Shown: positions 1-8,562, counted from the first letter of the stretch. The stretch: 64,000 nt of DNA from Henriciella algicola (GCF_003576245.1 NZ_QWGA01000003.1:682001-746000), one strand, 5' to 3'. Program-made: numbers and translations. Notes: generated from the sequence alone by a model not told the origin.

Positions 1-152
1 TCGGCCCACGCGCAGGCAAGGCAGAGATTTCCACCCGCATCCGCATGGCTGGGACGCAGCGCATTCGCGCCGTCGCCGAGATGAGCGACGGCACTCTCTG
101 GCATGGCTCAGCAAGCACGGTGGTCACGCTGGCTGCCTGCCTGATCGGATAG
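1..152 (+). CDS. soxY: SoxY, C-terminal end (partial)
   Basis: Only the last 49 codons are inside the window; the gene starts upstream. The reading frame ends in TAG at 150-152 and is followed 11 bases later by soxZ, the usual soxYZ order. SoxY is the periplasmic carrier of the Sox thiosulfate-oxidising complex: sulfur intermediates are attached to a cysteine on a flexible C-terminal arm. The visible part has the beta-sandwich ending with residues RIRAVAEMSDGTLWHG. The tail is odd: the textbook ending is GGCGG, whereas here the last residues read VTLAACLIG. The cysteine is kept but the glycines beside it are not. Identification rests on context with soxZ and soxA plus the position of the terminal cysteine. 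Confidence 0.8.
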   Translation, partial: GPRAGKAEISTRIRMAGTQRIRAVAEMSDGTLWHGSASTVVTLAACLIG

Positions 153-163
153 GAGAGCAACCC

Positions 164-484
164 ATGGCGACCATACGTATAGCGGCCCCCGACACGGCGA
201 GCGCTGGCGAAGTCATCGAACTGAAAGCGCTGATCCAGCATCCGATGGAAACAGGCTACCGTAGCGGCCCCGACGGGAAACGGATCGAGCGCGACATCAT
301 CGAGAAATTCGAAGTCACCTATGACGGCGAAACCGTATTCGAGGCAGACCTCCAGCCCGGCATCGCCGCCAACCCGATCTTCACCTTCTACACCCGCGCG
401 ACCGCCTCTGGCCCGATTGTCTTCAAGTGGACAGACCAGGACGGCGAAAGCTGGTCAGAGACGCACGACCTTACCGTGGAATGA
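164..484 (+). CDS. soxZ: SoxZ, sulfur compound chelating protein
   Basis: A 106-residue protein of normal SoxZ length that starts at ATG after a GGAGAG ribosome binding site. SoxZ forms a heterodimer with SoxY and presents it to the other enzymes of the periplasmic thiosulfate-oxidising multienzyme system. The fold is all-beta; recognisable SoxZ stretches are LIQHPMETGYR near residues 24-34, and NPIFTFY and VFKWTDQDG in the second half. It has no signal peptide, as is normal for SoxZ, which is exported together with the Tat-dependent SoxY. The stop codon overlaps the soxA start (ATGA at 481-484), so translation of the two is probably coupled. Confidence 0.93.
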   Translation: MATIRIAAPDTASAGEVIELKALIQHPMETGYRSGPDGKRIERDIIEKFEVTYDGETVFEADLQPGIAANPIFTFYTRATASGPIVFKWTDQDGESWSETHDLTVE

Positions 485-1269
485 AGGCGGGGCTCGCACT
501 CCTTTCGGCGTTTTGCCTGACTGCGTGCGGAGATGTCGTGGCCGATACTAAATCGCCCCCGGCACAGCCTCAGCCCCTGCAATCTGGGTATGAATTCCTG
601 CAGCCGCAGACGCAGGCCTTGCAGGATGATGACTTTGCCAATCCGGGCTTTCTCTGGATCGACCGGGGCGAGGCCCTGTTCTCTACAGCTACCGCTTCTG
701 GCAGCGCATGCAGCGAGTGCCACACTGATGCGTCGCTGCCGCTCGCGGGCGCTGCCGCCCACTACCCCAAGATTGACGCCGAAAGCGGCGACCTCATCAA
801 TCTGGAGGGGCGAATAAACCTCTGCCGGACGCGCCATCAGAACGAAGCGGCCTTCGAATATGAGAGCGATGAGCTTCTCTCGCTGACGGCCTATGTCGCT
901 TACCTCTCGCGCGGCACGCCCATTTCTGTCGATATCGAAGGTGCCGCGGCAGACTGGTACGCCCGTGGACGCGACTATTTCGAAACACGGCGCGGCCAGT
1001 TCAATCTCTCCTGCACCCAGTGCCATGACGACAATTGGGGAAAGAAACTGCGCGGCGATACGATTAGCCAAGGCCACGGGACGGGATTTCCGGCCTACCG
1101 GCTTGAATGGCAGTCGCTCGGCTCGCTCCACCGGCGCCTGCGCGATTGCGATGCAGGTGTACGGGCAGAACCGCGCCCCTATGGATCGGACGATTATCTT
1201 GCCGTCGAACTCTATCTCGCAAAGCGCGCCGAAGGCCTTGAAATCGAAACGCCGGGGGTTCGTCGATGA
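481..1269 (+). CDS. soxA: SoxA, diheme c-type cytochrome subunit of SoxAX
   Basis: A 262-residue protein starting at ATG 481 inside the soxZ stop. SoxAX joins thiosulfate to the SoxY cysteine by oxidative coupling in the periplasm. Two CxxCH heme motifs are visible, CSECH at residues 77-81 and CTQCH at 178-182, so this is the diheme type. Cys115 (NLC) and Cys223 (RDC) lie where known diheme SoxA proteins have their heme-ligand cysteines, the second being the active-site cysteine. The N terminus LLSAFCLTAC looks like a lipoprotein signal with Cys16 as the acylated residue, which would tether SoxA to a membrane; many SoxA proteins are soluble. SoxX and the other sox genes are outside the window, presumably upstream. 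The stop overlaps the next gene (ATGA at 1266-1269). Confidence 0.93.
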   Translation: MKAGLALLSAFCLTACGDVVADTKSPPAQPQPLQSGYEFLQPQTQALQDDDFANPGFLWIDRGEALFSTATASGSACSECHTDASLPLAGAAAHYPKIDAESGDLINLEGRINLCRTRHQNEAAFEYESDELLSLTAYVAYLSRGTPISVDIEGAAADWYARGRDYFETRRGQFNLSCTQCHDDNWGKKLRGDTISQGHGTGFPAYRLEWQSLGSLHRRLRDCDAGVRAEPRPYGSDDYLAVELYLAKRAEGLEIETPGVRR

Positions 1270-1610
1270 ACGGGAAAGCAAAGCTTAGCGTGCGGATTGA
1301 CCTGCCCAATGGCGGGCGCTTTGGCCCAGGTAAGGCGACCCTCCTGCGCGCCATCGCAGAGCATGGCTCCATACGCAAAGCCGCAGCCGCATTGGCCATG
1401 TCCTATCCGCGCGCGCTCAAGCTGATTGATGAGATGAATGGCGACTTCGCCGCGCCGCTTATCGCGTCCACCCATGGCGGCGCCAGCGGTGGTGGCTCCG
1501 AGCTCACGCGAATGGGCGAAAACGTGCTGGCGCTCTATGCAGAGATAACTGACGCCGCCAGCACCGCCTCATCTGCAGCCATAGGCAAGCTTTGCAGCCT
1601 GCAGGAATAG
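1266..1610 (+). CDS. ModE N-terminal-type winged helix DNA-binding protein
   Basis: A 114-residue protein consisting essentially of the N-terminal winged helix domain of ModE. The signature is LLRAIAEHGSIRKAAAALAMSYPRA (shown here in two parts in the sequence, residues about 25-50), followed by ALKLIDEMN and GGGSELTRMG. Full-length ModE has two further molybdate-binding domains; they are absent, so molybdate is probably not sensed by this protein directly. It overlaps the end of soxA by four bases (ATGA), so it is the last gene of the sox transcript, while its downstream neighbour is the molybdenum cofactor operon. A ModE-like palindrome follows at 1625-1648. It probably controls the cofactor operon, although control of the sox genes is also possible. 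Confidence 0.85.
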   Translation: MNGKAKLSVRIDLPNGGRFGPGKATLLRAIAEHGSIRKAAAALAMSYPRALKLIDEMNGDFAAPLIASTHGGASGGGSELTRMGENVLALYAEITDAASTASSAAIGKLCSLQE

Positions 1611-1624
1611 AAGTCTGCTGGCAT

Positions 1625-1648
1625 CGTTCTAAATGATGGTTTAGAACG
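1625..1648. promoter_or_regulatory. ModE-box-like inverted repeat
   Basis: A perfect 9-bp inverted repeat with a 6-bp spacer: CGTTCTAAA - TGATGG - TTTAGAACG. It lies between the ModE-type gene and the Moco operon, 15 bases before the ATG of xdhC-mobA. From memory, ModE operators of enterobacteria also have 9-6-9 geometry and begin CGTTA and end AACG. Operator function is inferred; the symmetry is directly visible. Confidence 0.65.
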
Positions 1649-1663
1649 GCGGGTATCGTGACG

Positions 1664-3157
1664 ATGCAACAAACCTATCCAGAACACCCCGAAGACGTGC
1701 TCAGTCAATGGCTGGACTGGCACGAGGCGGGTCCTGTGGCGCTCGTTATTGTCACCGGGATCGAGGGCGGCGCGGTGCGCGCACCGGGCGCCCTGATGGC
1801 GGTCCGCGAAGACGGCGCCATGGCGGGCTACATCTCTGGCGGCTGTATCGACTCCGACGTCGCCCTGCAGGCGCAGAACGCGTTGCGCGCCGGTAAGGCC
1901 AAACAGCTCCGCTATGGCGCAGGCTCTCCCTTCACAGACCTTCCCCTGCCCTGCGGCGGAGCGATCGAGGTCATCATCATTCCGGATGCGGACCGGAATG
2001 AGATCAAGACCGTTCGCGATCAGCTCAGCGCGCGGAAGGCCGCGCAGCTAAGCCTTGAGGCGCTTTGTGACTTCAAGCCTCACTACGTTCCCAAGCCTCG
2101 TCTTCGTATTGCCGGGCGTGGCGCGGACTGCCTTGCCCTTGCCCGTGTTGCGAGCGCCGCTGGACTGGATGTCCGGCTACAACTGCGTGACGGCGAAGAC
2201 GTAGCCGCCGCGTCTGCACAAGGCTTTGCCGATGTGACAGCGCTTGAGACTCCTTCAGATATTCCCGCGGCCAATGATGATGAATGGACCGCCTTCATCC
2301 TCATGTTTCACGACACCCATTGGGAAGGCCCGCTTCTGGAGCAGGCGCTCGAAGGCCCCGCTTTCTATATCGGCGCCGTCGGAAGCCGGAAAACGCATGC
2401 CCGCCGCACCGAGGCGCTCAAAGCAGACGGTATCGACGAGGTAGCGATCGCCCGCATCCACGGCCCCATCGGCCTCATCCCGTCCATGCGCGACGCATCC
2501 ATGCTCGCGATCTCGGTCCTCGCAGAAGTCGTGGCGAGCTATCACGAAACGCTTCGCCAGCCATTCGCCGAGACGGCCATCATCTTGCTCGCCGCAGGCC
2601 AGTCGAAGCGCTTTGAACACGGTGACAAACTGCTGGCCGAGCTTGAAGGTAAACCCGTCCTAGAGAACGTTGCCGGACTGCTCGCGGATGAGAAAGTGGC
2701 TGCCAGGATTGGCGTGACCGGCCCGAGCGACACGGCGCGCGCAGCCGCGCTCAAAGAGCAAGGCTGGGAGGTGGTCGAGAACCCCGACGCTGCTTATGGC
2801 CAGGCAACCTCACTCAGCGCTGGTATCCGCGCTGCGAAAGCTTCGGGCGCAAAATCGGCGCTTATCCTGCTGGGCGACATGCCCCACATCGGCGAACTCC
2901 AACTGCGCGCGCTGCAGACGGAAATGGCTCGGGGCCACCGGGCGGCAATGAGCAAGGCGGGCGACATCCTATGTCCACCCGCAATCTTTCACGAAACGAC
3001 CTTCGACGACCTTATGGCGCTCTCTGGTGATGCAGGCGCGAAGTCCCTGTTCGCCAAGCTGCCCAATACCGCCCTGGTCGACCTCCCACCCGACAATGCG
3101 CTCGATATCGACACGCTAGCCGATCTCGAACGCGCGAAAGGACTGACGCATGCCTGA
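1664..3157 (+). CDS. XdhC/CoxI family protein fused to MobA-like nucleotidyltransferase
   Basis: A two-part protein of 497 residues. Residues about 1-300 are an XdhC/CoxI protein: an N-terminal domain with the SGGC motif (near residue 59) and a Rossmann-type domain ending in the AVGSRKT and [12 protein letters not shown] motifs. Residues about 305-497 are a MocA/MobA-type NTP transferase with LAAGQSKRF and GDMP. XdhC proteins bind molybdenum cofactor, help sulfurate it and hand it to xanthine-dehydrogenase-like enzymes; MocA makes the cytosine dinucleotide form. The fusion therefore suggests cytidylation and maturation in one polypeptide. ATG 1664 is preferred because GGCGGG is about ten bases upstream; a GTG at 1658 is possible. 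It is the first gene of the Moco operon and overlaps moaA. Confidence 0.88.
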   Translation: MQQTYPEHPEDVLSQWLDWHEAGPVALVIVTGIEGGAVRAPGALMAVREDGAMAGYISGGCIDSDVALQAQNALRAGKAKQLRYGAGSPFTDLPLPCGGAIEVIIIPDADRNEIKTVRDQLSARKAAQLSLEALCDFKPHYVPKPRLRIAGRGADCLALARVASAAGLDVRLQLRDGEDVAAASAQGFADVTALETPSDIPAANDDEWTAFILMFHDTHWEGPLLEQALEGPAFYIGAVGSRKTHARRTEALKADGIDEVAIARIHGPIGLIPSMRDASMLAISVLAEVVASYHETLRQPFAETAIILLAAGQSKRFEHGDKLLAELEGKPVLENVAGLLADEKVAARIGVTGPSDTARAAALKEQGWEVVENPDAAYGQATSLSAGIRAAKASGAKSALILLGDMPHIGELQLRALQTEMARGHRAAMSKAGDILCPPAIFHETTFDDLMALSGDAGAKSLFAKLPNTALVDLPPDNALDIDTLADLERAKGLTHA

Positions 3158-4181
3158 CGGACATACCGCCCTGAAGCCTGCACCGCTGACCGACCGCTTC
3201 GGCCGGGAGATCAGCTATCTGCGCCTGTCGGTCACAGACCGCTGCGACCTTCGCTGCACCTATTGCATGGCAGAACACATGACCTTCCTGCCGAAGAAGG
3301 ATCTGCTCAGCCTGGAAGAGCTGCAGACCGTGGCAGACGCGTTCATCCGGCGCGGCGTGCGCAAGATCCGCATCACCGGCGGCGAACCCCTCGTGCGCAA
3401 GGATATTATGGGCCTGTTTGAAGGGCTCGGCGACAGACTGGGATCCGGCCTTGATGAGCTGACGCTGACGACGAACGCGACGCAGCTCGAAACCCACGCC
3501 GAAGCCCTGGTTAAGGCCGGGGTGAAACGCGTGAACATCTCGCTCGACACGCTCGACCCTGACATGTTTCGCGAGATCACGCGCCGCGGCGACTATGAGA
3601 AGGTCATGCGCGGCATTGAGGCTGGCGCGGCAGCAGGCCTCAAGATCAAGATCAACACGGTCGCCCTACGTCACCAGAACGCGGGCGATATACCGCGAAT
3701 GGTCGAATGGGCGCATACGCGCGGCTATGACATGACGCTGATCGAGGTTATGCCGCTCGGGATTACGGGCGAAGACCGCTATGACCAGTATATTCCACTC
3801 TTCGATATCCGAGACGAGCTGGAACGACGCTGGACGCTCACCCCGGAAGATGCCCGCGACGCGAATGGCGGCCCGTCCCGCTATGTGCGCATCGCGGAAA
3901 CCGGCGGCCGGCTTGGCTTCATTACGCCGCTGACCAATAATTTCTGCGCAGGCTGCAACCGCGTTCGGGTCACCTGTACAGGTCGCATCTATATGTGCCT
4001 TGGCCAGGACGATCATGTCGACCTGCGCGCCGCGCTGCGCGAAAGCAGCGACCCACAGGCCGCCCTCGACGAGGCGTTGGACCGCGCGCTGATCGCGAAG
4101 CCGGAGCGCCATGATTTCGAGATCAACCAGCGCGGCCAGGGCCCTGCCCTCGATCGCCACATGTCCGTAACGGGGGGCTGA
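3150..4181 (+). CDS. moaA: MoaA, GTP 3',8-cyclase
   Basis: A 343-residue radical SAM enzyme that carries out the first step of molybdenum cofactor synthesis in the cytoplasm, converting GTP to 3',8-cyclo-GTP. The N-terminal SAM cluster cysteines are C32, C36 and C39 (CDLRCTYC); the second cluster uses C266, C269 and C283 (FCAGC and MC). The ITGGEP motif lies near residue 75. The chain ends in Gly-Gly, as required for activity in characterised MoaA. Its start ATG overlaps the end of the xdhC-mobA gene by eight bases, and only four bases separate its stop from moaD. Confidence 0.96.
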   Translation: MPDGHTALKPAPLTDRFGREISYLRLSVTDRCDLRCTYCMAEHMTFLPKKDLLSLEELQTVADAFIRRGVRKIRITGGEPLVRKDIMGLFEGLGDRLGSGLDELTLTTNATQLETHAEALVKAGVKRVNISLDTLDPDMFREITRRGDYEKVMRGIEAGAAAGLKIKINTVALRHQNAGDIPRMVEWAHTRGYDMTLIEVMPLGITGEDRYDQYIPLFDIRDELERRWTLTPEDARDANGGPSRYVRIAETGGRLGFITPLTNNFCAGCNRVRVTCTGRIYMCLGQDDHVDLRAALRESSDPQAALDEALDRALIAKPERHDFEINQRGQGPALDRHMSVTGG

Positions 4182-4185
4182 AGAG

Positions 4186-4434
4186 ATGGCGGACATCCTT
4201 TATTTCGGGCGACTTGGAGACGTCGCGGGCACAGGAGCCGAAAAGCTCGATATACCTGCCGCTATTACAGATACCGCCGCGCTCCGCCGCTGGCTCGACG
4301 CTGAAAAGTCGGCGGGCGGCGCCTTTCTGGAAGCGAGCGTCCGGCTTGCCGTGAACAGCGAAATCGTCGTCGACCCGCACCCCATTTCCCCCTCCGATGA
4401 GATCGCCTTCATGCCACCCGTCGGTGGCGGCTGA
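4186..4434 (+). CDS. moaD: MoaD, molybdopterin synthase sulfur carrier subunit
   Basis: An 82-residue ubiquitin-like protein that ends in Gly-Gly-Gly. The terminal Gly-Gly is thiocarboxylated and supplies sulfur to MoaE to make molybdopterin. It starts with ILYFGRLGDVAG and has the DEIAFMPPVGGG ending typical of the family. It lies four bases after moaA and ten bases before moaE. The activating enzyme MoeB is not in this window. Confidence 0.94.
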   Translation: MADILYFGRLGDVAGTGAEKLDIPAAITDTAALRRWLDAEKSAGGAFLEASVRLAVNSEIVVDPHPISPSDEIAFMPPVGGG

Positions 4435-4444
4435 CCTGCCAGAC

Positions 4445-4930
4445 ATGATCACGCTCACGCCTTCCCCTTTCAGCCCATCGGAGGCGCTCGCCGCCTTTGA
4501 GAAAGAGGCGCGCGGCGCCGGCGCGATCGTGAGCTTCACCGGCCTCGTCCGCGACCGGGCAGGTGAGACTGACGTCGATGGCCTGCATCTTCAGGCCTAT
4601 TCGCCGATGACAGAGAACGGCATCGAGAAAGCCGCCGCAGATGCCCGTCAGCGCTGGCCGCTGACGGCGCTGCGCATCATTCACCGCATTGGCGACATGG
4701 CCCCGTTTGAGCCCATCGTCTTTGTTGCCACCGCCTCTGCGCACAGGCGAGCCGCATTTGAGGCGGCTGACTTCCTGATGGATTACCTAAAGACAGAAGC
4801 CGTCTTCTGGAAAAAAGAATTCACCAAGACTGGCAGCCGCTGGATAGAACCGCGCGCTGAAGACTATAGCGACAGCGCCCGCTGGACGCAGACTGATACG
4901 GAGACTGACCGCCATGCACGGCATAAATGA
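4445..4930 (+). CDS. moaE: MoaE, molybdopterin synthase catalytic subunit
   Basis: A 161-residue protein. MoaE with MoaD turns cyclic pyranopterin monophosphate into molybdopterin. Family features are GAIVSFTGLVRD near residues 24-35, the RIGDMAPFEPIVFVA stretch and the LKTEAVFWKKE segment holding the catalytic lysines. The frame is open further upstream, but ATG 4445 is chosen because it gives the usual N terminus and lies just after the moaD stop. The last 17 bases overlap moaB. The C-terminal tail is polar and a little longer than usual. Confidence 0.94.
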   Translation: MITLTPSPFSPSEALAAFEKEARGAGAIVSFTGLVRDRAGETDVDGLHLQAYSPMTENGIEKAAADARQRWPLTALRIIHRIGDMAPFEPIVFVATASAHRRAAFEAADFLMDYLKTEAVFWKKEFTKTGSRWIEPRAEDYSDSARWTQTDTETDRHARHK

Positions 4931-5459
4931 AAGCCTCGACTTCCATCCGGTACGCGTCGCCGTACTGGTGATGAGCGACACACGAACCCTCGAGACCGAC
5001 ACATCCGGCCTCACCCTCGCCCGACGCATTGAGGACGCTGGTCACATCCTCGCTGACCGCAAGATCGTTGCAGACGACAAGGCCGCTATCCGCGCGCAGG
5101 TTTCGGCATGGATCGCAGACCCTGCGGTCGACGTAGTGATCACGTCCGGCGGTACGGGTCTGACGGGCCGGGACGTCACCCCGGAAGCCGTCACCCCCCT
5201 CTTCGACAAGGTCATCGATGGTTTTTCGGTCATCTTCCATCAGGTGAGCTATCAGAGCGTTGGTCTCTCGACGCTGCAGTCACGTGCGATTGCGGGCCTT
5301 GCGAGCGGCACATTCGTGTTCTGCCTGCCCGGCTCGAACGGCGCGGTGAAGGATGGCTGGGACAAGGTTATCTCGCACCAGCTCGACAGCCGTCACAAGC
5401 CCTGCAACCTCGTCGAACTGATGCCCCGCCTGATGGAGCATATGGGGCATTCGCATTGA
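4914..5459 (+). CDS. moaB: MoaB/MogA-type molybdopterin adenylyltransferase
   Basis: A 181-residue protein of the MoaB/MogA family, which adenylates molybdopterin before molybdate insertion. Visible motifs are [10 protein letters not shown] at the start, [17 protein letters not shown] near residues 76-92 and [13 protein letters not shown] near residues 137-149. No separate mogA is seen in this window, so this protein probably fills the MogA role, as MoaB does in several bacteria; that is inference. It overlaps moaE at its start and moaC at its end. Confidence 0.92.
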   Translation: MHGINESLDFHPVRVAVLVMSDTRTLETDTSGLTLARRIEDAGHILADRKIVADDKAAIRAQVSAWIADPAVDVVITSGGTGLTGRDVTPEAVTPLFDKVIDGFSVIFHQVSYQSVGLSTLQSRAIAGLASGTFVFCLPGSNGAVKDGWDKVISHQLDSRHKPCNLVELMPRLMEHMGHSH

Positions 5460-5938
5460 GCGGCCTGACGCATATCGGGCCTGACGGGCGCGCCCGCATG
5501 GTCGATGTCGGCGACAAGGACGTCACTGAACGCGTCGCCCTCGCGCATGGGCGCGTGCACATGCAGCCCGAAACGCTACAACTCGCCATCGGCCGAGACA
5601 CCAAGAAAGGCGACCCGATCGCTATTGCGGAACTCGCCGGCATCATGGCGGCCAAACGCACTTCAGACCTGATTCCGCTCTGCCATCCCCTCGCTCTTTC
5701 ATCGGTGAAGGTGGAGATCGAGCCGGACTCCGAGGCGAACGCGCTCATCGTTACGGCGAGGGTAAAAACGAGCGGTCGCACGGGCGTCGAGATGGAGGCG
5801 CTGACAGCTGTTTCAGCTGCCTGCCTCACCCTCTATGACATGCTGAAGGCTGTCGACAAGGCGATGCGGATCGACGCCGTCGAGCTTCTGGAGAAGACAG
5901 GCGGCAAGTCCGGCGACTACCGGAAGGCAGCGACATGA
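5456..5938 (+). CDS. moaC: MoaC, cyclic pyranopterin monophosphate synthase
   Basis: A 160-residue protein that converts the MoaA product to cyclic pyranopterin monophosphate. The start is a TTG at 5456 that overlaps the moaB stop (TTGA). It is chosen because translation from it gives MSGLTHI, matching the usual MSQLTHI beginning of MoaC, and no ATG fits. Conserved stretches include [24 protein letters not shown] near residues 77-86, [11 protein letters not shown] and the MLKAVDK helix. The stop overlaps moeA (ATGA at 5935-5938), so the gene is tightly coupled on both sides. Confidence 0.94.
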   Translation: MSGLTHIGPDGRARMVDVGDKDVTERVALAHGRVHMQPETLQLAIGRDTKKGDPIAIAELAGIMAAKRTSDLIPLCHPLALSSVKVEIEPDSEANALIVTARVKTSGRTGVEMEALTAVSAACLTLYDMLKAVDKAMRIDAVELLEKTGGKSGDYRKAAT

Positions 5939-7134
5939 GCGGCCTCATCAGTGTTGCCGACGCTCTGGATGCGCTCGCGCAGAACGCCCTACCCCCGCGC
6001 GCCGAGACTGTCGCCATTGAGCAGGCGCATGGCCGCCAGCTCGCCGAAGCCGTCACGGCACATGTCAGTCGACCACCCGCCGATATGTCCGCCATGGATG
6101 GCTATGCCGTTCGCCTTGAGGATGTCCGCAAGGCCGGGTCTCGCCTGAGCGTGATCGGCGAAGCGCCAGCGGGCACCCCGTTTGAGCAGACGCTTGGAAA
6201 GGGGCAGGCTGTCCGGATCTTCACGGGCGGCGAAATCCCTGCGGGCGCGGACCATATCGTCATCCAGGAGAATAGTTCCCGATCAGGCGACGAAATCACC
6301 TGCGCCGAAGGCTACGAGGCGCCCCAATTCATCCGGAAGGCTGGCCGCGACTTTCTTGAGGGCGACACGCTTCTGGAAGCCGGCGCCATCCTTGGCGCAG
6401 GAGAGCTCGGCCTGCTCGCAGCTGGCAACATCGCCGAAGTGAAAGTGCGTCGCCGCCCTCGCGTCGGCATCCTTGCGAACGGGAATGAGCTGAAGCCGCC
6501 CGGCAGTGAGCTGAAGCGCGGTGAGATCGTGAATTCGAACCCCGTCGCGCTGGCAGAGCTTGTCCGCTCCTGGGGCGCTGAACCCGTAGATCTCGGCATC
6601 GCAGAAGACACGCTGAACGCGATCTCTGAACGGATCGAAAGCGCCGAAGACATCGACATCTTCCTGCCCGTCGGCGGCGCTTCCGTCGGCGATCATGACC
6701 TGATGCGCCCAGCTTTTGCCGCGGCGGGCTTTGAGCCTGTTTTCGAGAAGATTGCCGTGCGCCCCGGCAAGCCGACCTGGTTTTCAACGCGCGGCGACAC
6801 CCGCGTCCTCGGACTGCCAGGCAACCCGGCCTCGGCGCTGGTCTGCGCCCAGCTTTTCCTGAAGCCACTCATTACGGGCCAACGCCATCGCCTCATCAAG
6901 GCGCGCCTCGCTTGCGACCTCAAACCTAACGGACCCCGCGAACACTATATGCGCGCCTTCGCGGCTTTTACCGATGATGGCGGTTTGAGCGTCGATCCGG
7001 CACCTGATCAGGACAGTTCGCTGATCAAACCTTTCGTGACGAGTGCCGCGCTCCTGCGGCGCCTCCCGAATGCGCCTGAAAAAAAGCGCGGCGGGCTGGA
7101 GGACATCATCCTGACCAGCCTGCCGCGCCTTTGA
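5935..7134 (+). CDS. moeA: MoeA, molybdopterin molybdenumtransferase
   Basis: A 399-residue protein of normal MoeA length that inserts molybdate into adenylated molybdopterin. Motifs are [11 protein letters not shown] near residues 49-59, the GGEIPAGAD and NSNPVALA segments, [12 protein letters not shown] in the MogA-like domain and VRPGKP followed by GLPGNPAS. It ends the Moco operon. The next gene is on the opposite strand, with the two stops about 20 bases apart. Confidence 0.96.
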   Translation: MSGLISVADALDALAQNALPPRAETVAIEQAHGRQLAEAVTAHVSRPPADMSAMDGYAVRLEDVRKAGSRLSVIGEAPAGTPFEQTLGKGQAVRIFTGGEIPAGADHIVIQENSSRSGDEITCAEGYEAPQFIRKAGRDFLEGDTLLEAGAILGAGELGLLAAGNIAEVKVRRRPRVGILANGNELKPPGSELKRGEIVNSNPVALAELVRSWGAEPVDLGIAEDTLNAISERIESAEDIDIFLPVGGASVGDHDLMRPAFAAAGFEPVFEKIAVRPGKPTWFSTRGDTRVLGLPGNPASALVCAQLFLKPLITGQRHRLIKARLACDLKPNGPREHYMRAFAAFTDDGGLSVDPAPDQDSSLIKPFVTSAALLRRLPNAPEKKRGGLEDIILTSLPRL

Positions 7135-7154
7135 GGCCTCAATAGGCGGGATGC

Positions 7155-7700
7155 TTATCCGGGCGTATACCCCGTTTCGCTCATGACGTAGGCGATGATA
7201 GCGGCGCGCTGGTCTTCGCGCGGCACGCCTGCAAAACTCATGCGGTTACCGGGCAGGAAGTTGCGCGGGCTGGCTAGCCACTGGTCAAGCTGCTCAGGCG
7301 TCCACTCGAAATCGGCGTCCTGCAGAGCCTTGGAATAGTCGAAACCCTCCTGCTCACCGACCTTGCGGTCAAACATGCCGTAAAGGTTCGGACCGAGCAG
7401 CGTTGGGCCGCCTTCGGTCAGCGAATGGCAGGAAGAACACTGCATGAAGAGACGCTTGCCCGTCGCGTAGTCTGCAGACGCGTAAGGCTCAGGAAAGCCA
7501 GCAAACTGCGTGCCTTCTTCGGCTGGGCCCGAAGCGGTTTCAACCTCTTCTGGCGCGGTCTCGGCAGGCGTCTCAGCCGTATCCGCATCCATGTCAGCCG
7601 GCGGCGTTGATGCCTCCGGAGCGGCTGGCTCTTCACTTCCCCCGCAGGCGCTGAGGCCGGCGGCGAGAAGGATGGCAATCATGCTCGTGCGTAGTGTCAT
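7155..7700 (-). CDS. Lipoprotein cytochrome c (class I)
   Basis: A 181-residue monoheme cytochrome. ATG 7700 is chosen because GGGAGA lies seven bases upstream and it begins a lipoprotein signal (LLAAGLSAC, Cys19 acylated). Residues 20-70 are a Glu/Ala/Pro-rich linker, then a cytochrome c domain with heme motif CSSCH at 88-92 and a likely axial Met154 (NRMSFAG). The fold looks like the small mitochondrial-type cytochrome c552 group. It is probably anchored at the outside of the inner membrane and carries electrons to an oxidase. It stands alone, tail to tail with moeA; the sox genes 6 kb away make an electron-acceptor role in thiosulfate oxidation possible but unproven. Confidence 0.88.
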   Translation of the reverse strand: MTLRTSMIAILLAAGLSACGGSEEPAAPEASTPPADMDADTAETPAETAPEEVETASGPAEEGTQFAGFPEPYASADYATGKRLFMQCSSCHSLTEGGPTLLGPNLYGMFDRKVGEQEGFDYSKALQDADFEWTPEQLDQWLASPRNFLPGNRMSFAGVPREDQRAAIIAYVMSETGYTPG

Positions 7701-7821
7701 GGTGTGTCTCCCATCAACCTGGTCAGTAATCACCGCCTAACACTAGGCCAGCGCGCACAGCTTGCAAAAGAAAATGAGATGCGAGCCGAAAAGAAATCCG
7801 TCCAGCGACAGCGATCGCCGA

Positions 7822-8388
7822 TTATTGCCCGTTCGCGACCAGCGGATCGTTCACGTCAGCAACATCGAGAATAGGTGAAGCTTCAATCTTCTCAGCGTCG
7901 AGAAGCGAAACGACGCGCAGAAGCGCAGCGGTGATGCTTGCCTGCTCCCACTCGGCCAGCTGACCGAAGCGCGTGCGAAAGGTGTCCTGCAGAAGGTCCG
8001 GCGCGCCATCGAGGGCCGCGAGGCCTTTCTCGGTCAGCTTCACCCATACGCGGCGGCGGTCTGTCTCTCCGCGCCGGCGCACGACAAGTTCCTGCTCCTG
8101 CAGCTTGTCTATAAGAATGGAAATCGTTGCCTGCTTGAGATCGACCGCGCGAGCGAGGTCACCCGTCAGCGTTTCGCCTTGGGTCCGCAGCACCTGCAGC
8201 ACCAGAAGCTGCGAGGCCGTCAGCCCCGTCTTTGTAGCCACCGCTTTGACGTTGCTGGCGGTCGCCTTCAATACGCGCCGGAGCGCAACAAGCGCTGTTT
8301 CAGCCTGATCCTGCATGTCTTCGCTCCAGGTATCGGCATGCGCCGCAGACAGACGCACCGACTCAAATCCTTCAGAAAGTTGCGCCAT
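7822..8388 (-). CDS. ectR: MarR-family regulator, EctR-like
   Basis: A 188-residue winged helix protein divergent from ectA. The MarR core runs from about residue 35 to 150: GLTASQLLVLQVL, the recognition region LKQATISILIDKLQEQELVVRRR, then the basic wing DRRRVWVKLTEKG. MarR proteins in this exact position repress ectoine synthesis in halotolerant methylotrophs (EctR1), which is the basis of the name. Two sites of the same CAAA-N9-TTTG form lie at 8394-8410, just before its own start, and at 8546-8562 near the ectA promoter, suggesting autoregulation plus control of the operon. The signal it senses cannot be read from sequence. Confidence 0.85.
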   Translation of the reverse strand: MAQLSEGFESVRLSAAHADTWSEDMQDQAETALVALRRVLKATASNVKAVATKTGLTASQLLVLQVLRTQGETLTGDLARAVDLKQATISILIDKLQEQELVVRRRGETDRRRVWVKLTEKGLAALDGAPDLLQDTFRTRFGQLAEWEQASITAALLRVVSLLDAEKIEASPILDVADVNDPLVANGQ

Positions 8389-8393
8389 ATTAT

Positions 8394-8410
8394 CAAATAT
8401 CCTTAGTTTG
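8394..8410. promoter_or_regulatory. Putative EctR operator 1 (CAAA-N9-TTTG)
   Basis: The symmetrical sequence CAAATATCCTTAGTTTG lies six bases upstream of the ectR start codon and overlaps its ribosome binding site (AAGGA on the minus strand). It has the same half-sites and spacing as 8546-8562. Operator function is inferred. Confidence 0.5.
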
Positions 8411-8511
8411 CAAAATTATTATTATATCAAACGAATTTAGGGGATAAGTTTCCCGGAATTAGCTCTTAAAAATTGTTTTTCCTCCTATTCTCAAAGTTAT
8501 GACTGCACGGG

Positions 8512-8541
8512 TTGACCCCATGGCCGTCACACATATATAGA
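8512..8541 (+). promoter_or_regulatory. Putative ect operon promoter
   Basis: TTGACC at 8512-8517 as -35 and TATAGA at 8536-8541 (18-bp spacing), or TATATA at 8534-8539 (16 bp), as -10. The region 8389-8627 is strikingly AT-rich compared with the surroundings. A leader of about 80 bases would precede ectA. Confidence 0.5.
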
Positions 8542-8545
8542 TAGT

Positions 8546-8562
8546 CAAACAATATTTATTTG
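8546..8562. promoter_or_regulatory. Putative EctR operator 2 (CAAA-N9-TTTG)
   Basis: CAAACAATATTTATTTG is a near palindrome (CAAAnAA...TTnTTTG) directly after the putative -10 box, where a bound repressor would cover the transcription start. It matches the spacing of operator 1. Function is inferred. Confidence 0.55.

Noticed and set aside
388-1281. Long open frame on the minus strand opposite soxA
   Set aside because: It is antisense to a well-supported heme protein, has Arg/Ala-rich shadow composition and no family features.
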